Source of the DNA: Chamaecyparis obtusa
Lineage: Eukaryota > Streptophyta > Pinopsida > Cupressales > Cupressaceae
DNA: 64,000 nucleotides
Assembly (NCBI GenBank): GCA_027943335.1
Contig: BSBK01004085.1
Location: 451,001-515,000, forward strand
Direction: 5' to 3'
Position numbers and translations under genes: made by a program. Shown in pieces: positions 56,292 to 64,000 of the stretch. The notes beneath the pieces are model-generated. The model had not been told where the DNA came from. It ran no database searches and saw only the letters and a program-made list of their open reading frames with translations. Position 1 is the stretch's first letter, and the number at the start of each line of letters is the position of its first letter.

Positions 56292-58599
56292 CAATCTAGT
56301 AGGAGCCACTACATCCTAACCAAGCCACAAACAAGCTAATCATAAATCTATCTATAGAATATTAATATTATCAATTATAATATTGAATAATTATTAATCT
56401 CAAATCTTATCTAGTGATTCTTGAAAAGTACAAGATGTTGCTAAGATCTATATTTATATATTTTGAAACTATGATTTTCATTAAATTAATTCTTAAATAA
56501 GAATTATCAAATCTCCACCATTTTCAAATGATATTTTTACATTATACATATGTTGCCACTTTGTTGACCCTTCGATATATAAAGATCAATGATCATTATT
56601 TCAAGTAAATATTCATTCTATCAATTAATAACTTTTCATTTGTTGAGCATGTACATATGGGAGCTCATATAGCCTCATTCCATAAAATTCCAATTAAGTT
56701 TAGCCACATGTCCTTATCATGTCATCATATTGATTAGAACCCAACACTTAATTCTTCAACCAATGAGAGCTTTCTACTAACAAATATCTTATAGATGTGA
56801 ACAAATAAAACTCCAACTTTTGTCATTAATTATTAACTTATCTTTGAATCAGTGAATCTCAAGGATTTCCTTGAGAGCACCGTTGCCATTTCTTGGTATT
56901 TTTTGATTCATTCACCCCCTTTACATTTTGTGATTCATAGAACTTAGGGAAAATCCAAAGCATTAATAACTTTAGAAATTTTGAGTATCGTTCATCTTAA
57001 TTAAGGATATTCTTGGAACTCCTATTGCATGTGATAATTAGCTATCAACCTTTCTTATTTTTAGTTACAATGTATTCTTTCAACACTAACACGTTTAATA
57101 CAAGGACTTTGACTAAAAAGTTATGGCCCATCCCTAAGCCCAAGGTTTCTCTATTTTGATGGGAATATGATGAACATCTACATTTGAATTTTAAAGTCTT
57201 AGCATAAATATTAAAGCATTAAATATCAAATTAAACCTATTTAGACACGATCTTATGATTAATGTACAAAATTAAAAAAAATATATCAATAAGGGCCACA
57301 AAGAAGAATAAATTATTGTAAAAATAGAATTTTGATATTCTAAACCAAATGAAAAAGAAAAAGAATATATTTTCTTGTTATTTCTAACATATCTTTTTCT
57401 TTTGTCTAATTGAATGTCATTAAACATATTTTTATTTCATGAAAGCTAACAATTCAATATTTTTCCATTATTCTTGAAATATAATTTTTTTTGTTAGTAT
57501 GTGGGGGTTTCATCAATAGTCAAATCCACCTAATGGGTGAAGAGGTTTTGGAGCTACCATTATAAGAAAACCTTAATAACTTTATGGACACTTATTGTGA
57601 ATCTAAAATGGAGACTAATAATTTATTGTAAGAACTAAAGAATTTAATAAAAATTATTGAAGCCTTCTTGCATAAGAATACTAAAGCAATGATGGATAAT
57701 TGAATTACGGGTTCCTTAATTAAGACTGTGATTTTATATGTGGATTAGATCTTTTTCTATTCAAGAAACTTGAGGGAATGTTATATGCGAGTTGAGATTA
57801 AAAGCTTTCTAAAAATACTTTGTTTTACAACAAATTGGAGGGTAAATCTTCAAGGAACTAAATTTATAGAATTGAAAGTTATTATACTAATAGTAAAATA
57901 ATTTATCATATTTCTTGAAAGATTTGATCTTAGATGTTTGGCACCTAAAATGCTTCAAAACATTAATTGCATTCACCAACCATTATAAGCATAATTCAAC
58001 ATGAGAATTTTCTTTTTTCTTATATAGATGGGATATATCTATACTTGATTCATTGTCATTTTAATGGTAAGAGATTTTAGAATTGTCAAATAGATTGTAC
58101 AATAGTTTACATAACTATTGAGTACTAGATAAAACTGCAACTAATTTTTTTATTTTATCTTAATTACCACATCAAATGTAGCTATGTTTATGAACTATAA
58201 TAAAATTTGAGTATGAAGATTTGATTTATACACTTATGGAATCTCATTTTTTCATAGTGTTCACTTGTGACAGGTAGATATTTGGTTTCCACTATGCACA
58301 ATAATATCCTTACAAGTTTTAATCAATGTTATTTATAATTTCACTTTTAGTTTGGATATATTGTATTGGTTAATGATTATGGAATGATGGTGTCTTGTCA
58401 AGTTTTGTAGCTACAAATCACAGTAAGCTCATCATTTCTCCCATCGTATTTCTGAAATTGATTTGTATTTTAAATCTTAAACAGAATAGGAACAATAGAG
58501 AAGTAGTACAGATACGATGATAACTGATATTATGAATCGTTGAACATGTTCATCGAATTATCTTTGGACGAATAATATTAAAATCTAGCTTACTAAAAC
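56292..58599. other. AT-rich intergenic, nothing recognised
   Basis: About 2.3 kb without an open frame of note and without identifiable repeat termini. Confidence 0.5.
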
Positions 58600-58670
58600 C
58601 CAATAACCAGCAATCCTAAGTTGCTCAGTCTTATTACAATAATAACTAGCAATCCTTTTTCACGCATACA

Positions 58671-58676
58671 TTTATT
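58671..58676 (-). terminator. Poly(A) signal AATAAA of gene at 58727-59215
   Basis: AATAAA on the minus strand about 50 bases after the stop, in the same place as in copy 1. Confidence 0.65.
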
Positions 58677-58726
58677 AAGATCCCTTAAGAAGGGTTAGAT
58701 CCAGCAGCATATTAAGGGAAGATGCT

Positions 58727-59215
58727 CTACTGAGCAGGAGAAGGAGCAGCAGCAGGGCCAGAAGGGCCGGAAGCAGATCCCGATGCTGAAGCGGAACCAG
58801 AGCCAGAACCGGATCCCGAACCAGATGACCGACCACCTCCGCAGCTGGCTGAGCCAGACCCACTTCCGCTGCCTGATCCACTGGCGCTACCACCTGCTCC
58901 ACTGGAGGCGGACCCTGACCCCGAACCTGAACCGCTTCCAGAGGCTCTGCACCCCGGCCCTGAAGCGCTACCCGAACCTGAACCAGACCCTGACCCTGAC
59001 GCAGACGCGGACCCGCCTCCGGCCGTGGGAGTTGATGGAGCTCGTCGATGAACGTGTCGTGTTGAATGTTCGTCGCCTCCTGCGCTGCCCTTTCCAGGGG
59101 CAGGGGCAGGGGCAGGAACGGTCCGGGCTTTCACCTCCAAAGCATGTTCAATCAATACAGCGAACAGAACAAAAGCGCACATTAATACAACTCTCCTAAG
59201 ATGTGCCATTTCCAA
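58727..59215 (-). CDS. Secreted Ala/Pro and Gly/Ser-rich protein, copy 2 (162 aa)
   Basis: Intact paralogue of the gene at 29837-30352. It starts [20 protein letters not shown] at 59215, with a signal peptide to about residue 30 (ending ALEVKA). A shorter AP motif follows (VPAPAPAPG), then [13 protein letters not shown], then the Gly/Ser-rich body with Cys in GPGCRASG and [11 protein letters not shown]. The tail is [10 protein letters not shown]. Compared with copy 1 it lacks three hydrophobic residues in the signal peptide and one AP unit, and its Gly/Ser runs are of different length. The frame is open in both copies despite repeat-length changes, which suggests that both are or recently were under selection. 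Probably a cell-wall structural or AGP-like protein. Function not known. Confidence 0.88.
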   Translation of the reverse strand: MEMAHLRRVVLMCAFVLFAVLIEHALEVKARTVPAPAPAPGKGSAGGDEHSTRHVHRRAPSTPTAGGGSASASGSGSGSGSGSASGPGCRASGSGSGSGSGSASSGAGGSASGSGSGSGSGSASCGGGRSSGSGSGSGSGSASASGSASGPSGPAAAPSPAQ

Positions 59216-59640
59216 CTTCAGTTTAGCAACTTAGAATTTATGCAATTATTTAGAAACAGTACTTGCGGAATGAATTCTTAGAATATGAATAGCTAGAATG
59301 TGAGTGATGTTTAAGAAGGGTGGAGAAGGTATATATATAGGAGTGTTTCAGCTCTGGGTTTGTCTTCTTTCGGTGCATCTTCAGCGCGCAGGCGGACCCT
59401 TTTTCCGCGCGTCTGAAGACGCGTCCTTGAATCCTTGCGGCTTCTTGTAAGGCTCTTCATTACTATTGTTGCTGCCATGCATGTTATTTCTTGTGAAGAA
59501 TTAAGAAAGAATATTTATTACGCGAGTTTTCAGATTAAAGCGTTGTTACGTTACAAAACAAGCCAGGTTCTCGTTTTAGTTTGACGAATTTACAAGAAAC
59601 AAACCCCTGATCACCTTAGGACTTGAGCTGTGTAATCATG
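59216..59640 (-). promoter_or_regulatory. Conserved promoter of copy 2
   Basis: TATATATATA at 59330-59339, about 115 bases before the ATG. The GC-rich block CAGCGCGCAGGCGGACC...GAAGACGCGTCCTTGAATCC (about 59380-59440) matches copy 1 closely. Confidence 0.65.
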
Positions 59641-59883
59641 CATTTGATCTGATGATTTATGATAGCTTTCATATTAGATTTGCATGATTTATATGTATGT
59701 TACAATGTTCGGCTACTAATATACAATTTGAGTGTGTTTACCTTAAATTTACTATCTTGGTTTTAAATAAGACAACCTACACATTAATTTATTGTCGGGT
59801 CAAAGATGAGCCCTGAGTAGGGTATTACAGTTATGGTGACGGCGGGTCTCGTTTTCGCTTGTTGTTTGATATCGTAGAATTTG

Positions 59884-60103
59884 AGAGACTTTTGGTTGCT
59901 CGACTTAATTTGGAATAGGAAAACGGAATTGGTATAAGTTAATTCTAATTTTGGTCTAAAATGAGCATTCTGCTAATTCCTCTTAGAACTTGGAATTGGC
60001 TAAATGCTCATTTTGGACCAAAATTAGAATTAACTTATGCCAATTCACCAATTCCTGTTTTCCTATTCCAGGTTAATTCCAGCAACCAAACAGTGGTCTT
60101 AGT
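59884..60103. repeat. Foldback MITE-like element (~220 bp)
   Basis: The left arm (TTTGGTTGCTCGACTTAATT ... TTCTAATTTTGGTCTAAAAT) and the right arm (to about 60103, CCAGCAACCAAACAGTGG) are long imperfect reverse complements meeting near TCTTAGAAC at about 59980. The outer GTTTGGTTGC words resemble Tourist/Harbinger-type MITE ends. A target duplication was not established. Confidence 0.7.
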
Positions 60104-62899
60104 CATCTCCTCGGTTGGATAGTGGTTGGTCAGACACCAATCAATTTTTCGTGTGTAACTTGTCATCTTTTGTCTGCACTCAACCACTCTCTAGAATTGG
60201 GCAACACTTTCTAAGCAGTGACTGTTGAGGTTGTCTATGTAGATCCCCTTAACTCACCTAAGTTATCTTAAACATTTTTATCTATCATTTTTCTCATTTC
60301 TCTTATTATTTGCAATTTCCTATCTGTAATAAATACCCCACATTTGATCAATTCAAAATTCGTATTAAGTTTATTCTCACACTATTGGGAATTTTGTGTT
60401 GTTTGGGAGTCTACCTTTGTAAAGTTGTGGGTGCTTGAGTGATTTGTGTTACATTATGTGGGGTTATTGTGGTACGTCATCTATTGGGCCACTAAAATTC
60501 TCTGGCTCCATAGCATATTTTAATTAGAGGGTTGATGCATTTGGTGACTGCATAGCTATTTGCCCATGGCACTAGATGCAAAGAAGAGCCATGTTAGACA
60601 AGCCCCACTCCTTCTATTGGTAACAATGTCTCCTCCCTCATAATCTCTATAGCACAAAGAACTCTTGTGCAGCAAACAAGTTTTAGACACATGATGGCTT
60701 CATCTAGGCCACAAAAAGATTACTACTACAAGGATATATTAATGAACATTAATTATTATATCGATATTTAATTTCTAGTTTTAATAACTTACAAGGTAAT
60801 ATGTATTTAATTTAGAAGTTGTCCTTAAAGCTTTAATTTAGCCCAATCATATATTTGGGAGATTTATTCTCTACTAAATTGTCTTATCAAAGAACATGTT
60901 ATCATTTTCACTATGTGAACTATAACTCTTTGGTAAATTTATTTTCTAATAGTTTAAGGAAGGTAATAAAATCCCCTTTCATGTAATAATGCACTTAAGA
61001 AACAAATAATATAAGATTTTGTGATCTACTTTAGATTAAAATATTATGTGATTATGGGAGCTTCTAGATTAAAATCATGTATAAATTTTTTAGTATCAAA
61101 AGTTTTAATCATATTTTTAAATTTTTCTATGGATTCATCATGACGATGGGCCCCAATGTGATTTGACTAATTGACACAAAAAAATCACCACAATTTGATA
61201 TTAGATTGTTTATGACAATATGATTTTCTATGTATACATTATATGTGCAAGTATATTTTCTATATTGCACATATTTTATTTAATTAAGGAAACTAGCTAG
61301 ACACATACATGATTCATGAATTGCATCCACCAAGTCTACGGGTTGTATAGAAACATGAAAATGGTACTGGGTTGTGAAGGATATTTTTAGATCCTCCATT
61401 GGTTTCTCTTCGATCCTATATGATTCATGAATATCTACCAATTCTTTAAAGTATGGTCACCTTGTAAGGCATATTCAATCTTGTTGACTCATGTGGAGAA
61501 TGTATAAATATCATGACTAGTATGAACTATGGTAATAGGGAGATAGCCCTTGGTAGATTTTTCAAGATGACACATAATTACATATATAGGAAGATAAGGA
61601 ATATGTCCTTGATGTAGTAAGAGCTCTCTATGTTGGTGAGCTCAAAAAACATCCACCCTATCAAGCATTTGACATGACTCTTCAACTTGGTCTCAATGAG
61701 GAAGAAGAATTAAATTTTAGACTATATTGACTTCAAGGACCTCAATGAAGCATCCATTAAGGATCTTTACATATTACCTTCTTTCAACCAAGCCTTGTAA
61801 ATGATTGCTAATTTGACTTGATTCTCCATGTTGAATGCTTTATTTTTGCTTAACTTTATATTAGTGAAAGAACAAGATCAAAAAAAGATTGCATTTATCA
61901 AAAAAATTGGGCACATACAACTACCAAAATATAAATTTTAGTTTATCCAATGTTGGAGCTATCTTTTTGCAGGAACTTAATAATTATTTCCACATTTTGA
62001 CTTGACAACATCATGCTTCCATCAATCGACGTCAAATTTTTAATTAATTTCTTTCAATAATTAAATATTTTAATCCTATTAAACATGCAAAAGCTTACCT
62101 TTCTTTCTTTATTCCTTTATTTCAATCCTATTAATTAAGTAGGTTATCCTTCTTTCTTTCCTTGAAACACACAAAAGCCAATCTATTCCACATTCAAAAG
62201 CTATACAATGTGTCACCAACCTAAACATATAGATATCATGCTTCTACTATGTTAAACTATCATTTTGTGCCATGAAAACATCTTGTGGTCTTTCATACTG
62301 TATTGCTAATCCTCAATTATTTTGATCCCATGTCTACATATGTGTCAAGTCAAGTCTCTCACATATGCTAATCTCAAACCATTTCTCATCCTCTTCAACC
62401 ATATCAATCCTTCGCTTCCTTATACAAGTATGATAGACTCACATCAATGGAAACTTGACATCAATGAAAAAAAAAACATATAGTACATTTTCCCAACAAT
62501 CTTCCCTTTTCCATTGGTGGAAATACACATTTATCTACAATATTTTCTCCCCTTTGACATCAAAGAAAAAGAGAATAATATATCCTACTTATGACAACCA
62601 AAATTTTACATGAACTCCCCCTAACTATATGATCTCTACAACCAACACTCCCCCTAAGATGGAGATACACCAAAAAATAATGCTACATGTACATAATTTT
62701 TTGATAAAAAAATAAAAAGAACAACTGTGCAAGCCACTGCAAGTGCATACAATAAAAAATGTCTTACCTATAATACACTTACAACTTACTTAGATGGTAT
62801 AATGGCTATGTACATTACCTTGAGTTCTACCAAATCTATATTCCATTATAATTTCATAGATGAAAGGATATGATTTTGACATTAAAATTGTATATACAA
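60104..62899. other. Intergenic, no gene recognised
   Basis: AT-rich. Around 62490-62660 are C-rich words on the plus strand (ATTTTCTCCCCTTTGACATC and AACTCCCCCTAA) of the kind found near polypurine tracts of minus-strand copia-like elements. No LTR pair is visible. Confidence 0.4.
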
Positions 62900-64000
62900 A
62901 TCCTCAACCTCATCCACACTGCTAGGACTTTTCATCTTTTGATCATTCTTTTCTACTTTAGCTAGCACTCCAGACATTGAAGCAAGTATCAACTTCACTA
63001 TTTCCCTTCAGCTCTCTTCATTTATTTCAGGACTCTAGTAGTCTTTTCTTATATTTCTCTCTTCATTCTTTCTTTAGGGTATTCACCCTTTGTTTGGTCC
63101 AAAACTCTTGTGTTTGTCTTTGAGACAATATGACCCTTTTCTTCATGAGTTGTAGATGAACTAGCCTTATTCAATACCTGTTGTCTCATCTTGGCTTCTT
63201 CAATTCCACTTCTCATCTTTTATCACTAAGTTTGTTTGCAAGACTTATCAAAAGTTGGTCAACAATATTATTGAGAACTACATTATTTAGGTCACCATGT
63301 TCAATACTATGGCCTTCTAAATTATGACCTTGCCAATAGGAGGCACATTGAAAGATAAATTTATATAGTCTCTTTTAGGGTGGCCCCAACTTGTGCAATT
63401 ACATTAAAGGTTTCCTCAAGTTGTGGAGGCTCATGTTGAGGTGTTTCTAGAGGGGATTTATTTGTCTTCTTTTTATCCTTTACTTTTGATGTTCCTTCAT
63501 TTGTAGTCTTCTTGTCATGTTATCTTCTCTCTTTTCTTCAACTTAGAAGATTCATCACCATCATCGCCCACAATTATAGTATTGATTTCTACTTAGGCCT
63601 TTGTTTCTTCTTTTGTACAGTCTTAGTGCGCATAAGTACCTCAAAAGTAGTTCTTATTCTAGGATTTCTTTTAGGAGGTCTAGAGAGTTTAGGAGGAGTG
63701 ATAGTGGCAAAGACAAACTTACTTGTCCTTCTAGTTCCTTGTGGTGTTTCTAGAGCGACAAAAGTGTCTTTAGTAGTACTTTTTGATGGAATTCATTTTT
63801 CTCCAACTCTAACTTGTTCTTTTCAAAAATTTCATCAACATTCTTCTTTATCAGTTTGTTGGTTATCTTATCATATGTACCAAACTTCTCCATAGTAGGA
63901 TCCTTGTTTTGAGAAAGCTATCAACAAGTGAAATCTATTCAAATCCAAATTAGGTTTAATAGCCTCCATGAAACAATTATCCTTGGGTATGTGCAGGATC
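62900..64000 (-). pseudogene. Decayed minus-strand coding sequence, possibly retrotransposon
   Basis: The minus strand gives interrupted but protein-like stretches: EKFGTYDKITNKLIKKNVDE near 63895, VALETPQGTRRTSKFVFATI and TPPKLSRPPKRNPRIRTTFE near 63770-63650, then SPLETPQHEPPQLEETFNVI near 63450. They lie in different frames with stops between and run off the window edge. The basic, Lys/Pro-rich character and the repeat-rich setting suggest a retroelement protein, but no diagnostic motif is visible. The plus-strand frame 63512-63895 is its mirror. Confidence 0.35.

Larger units (their letters stand above)
58600..59760 (-). repeat. Duplicated gene block, copy 2
   Basis: Counterpart of 29700-30870 in the same orientation, covering 3' flank, gene and promoter. 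Small indels and substitutions are spread through the non-coding part. Confidence 0.85.

Noticed and set aside
63512..63895. 127-residue plus-strand ORF
   Set aside because: The minus strand across the same interval has more protein-like segments. The plus frame looks like its mirror and has no domain.

Overview
The window is plant nuclear DNA from a large, repeat-rich genome. It is AT-rich and gene-poor, full of nested and decayed LTR retrotransposons, DNA-transposon relics, microsatellites and foldbacks. The only intact host-type genes are three small secreted Gly/Ser-rich proteins. A gymnosperm (conifer-like) source fits, but that is inference and no marker proves it.

Layout. (1) 73-13607: a minus-strand LTR retrotransposon with CACTA target duplications, 2.8-kb LTRs and only a decayed gag-like gene. 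Its 5' LTR is split by a second, plus-strand Ty3/gypsy element (7195-12521) whose gag-pol has several in-frame stops and lacks integrase. That inner element is closed by an LTR in the wrong orientation. (2) 15000-16800: a decayed plant-mobile-domain gene (minus). (3) 19580-21431: gag remnant, primer-binding site and LTR of a relative of the inner gypsy element (minus). (4) 23989-24909: an intact Gly/Ser/Tyr-repeat secreted protein gene. (5) 29700-30870 and 58600-59760: two copies of a duplicated block, each carrying a minus-strand gene for a signal-peptide, AP-rich, Gly/Ser-rich protein with conserved promoter, TATA box and poly(A) signal. (6) 31056-31525: tandem and foldback repeats. (7) 35221-42315: another minus-strand LTR element with ATAAC target duplications and one unknown ORF. 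Its 3' LTR carries a nested 1.19-kb TIR element. (8) 42713-56287: a 13.6-kb DNA transposon with matching terminal inverted repeats and TAAA duplications. (9) 59884-60103: a foldback MITE-like repeat. (10) 62900-64000: decayed minus-strand coding sequence.

The most interesting object is the 13.6-kb transposon. It holds two genes transcribed inward from opposite ends. The minus-strand gene is transposase-like, spliced and now broken by stops. Three of its introns have matching phases, and its first intron contains a 3.3-kb array of degenerate 10-bp units. A second 10-bp array, in inverted orientation, lies upstream of the plus-strand gene, possibly also inside a 5' intron. Both ends carry clusters of a 16-bp palindrome (ACTTTCGATCGAAAGT-like) that look like candidate transposase-binding sites. 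The 4-bp duplication and the DG...QFK / HxKG..DGAGA blocks suggest a Sola-like or undescribed superfamily, which needs a database search.

No tRNA, rRNA, CRISPR or organellar genes were seen. Nearly all remaining open frames are fortuitous, lying in LTRs, microsatellites or low-complexity DNA.
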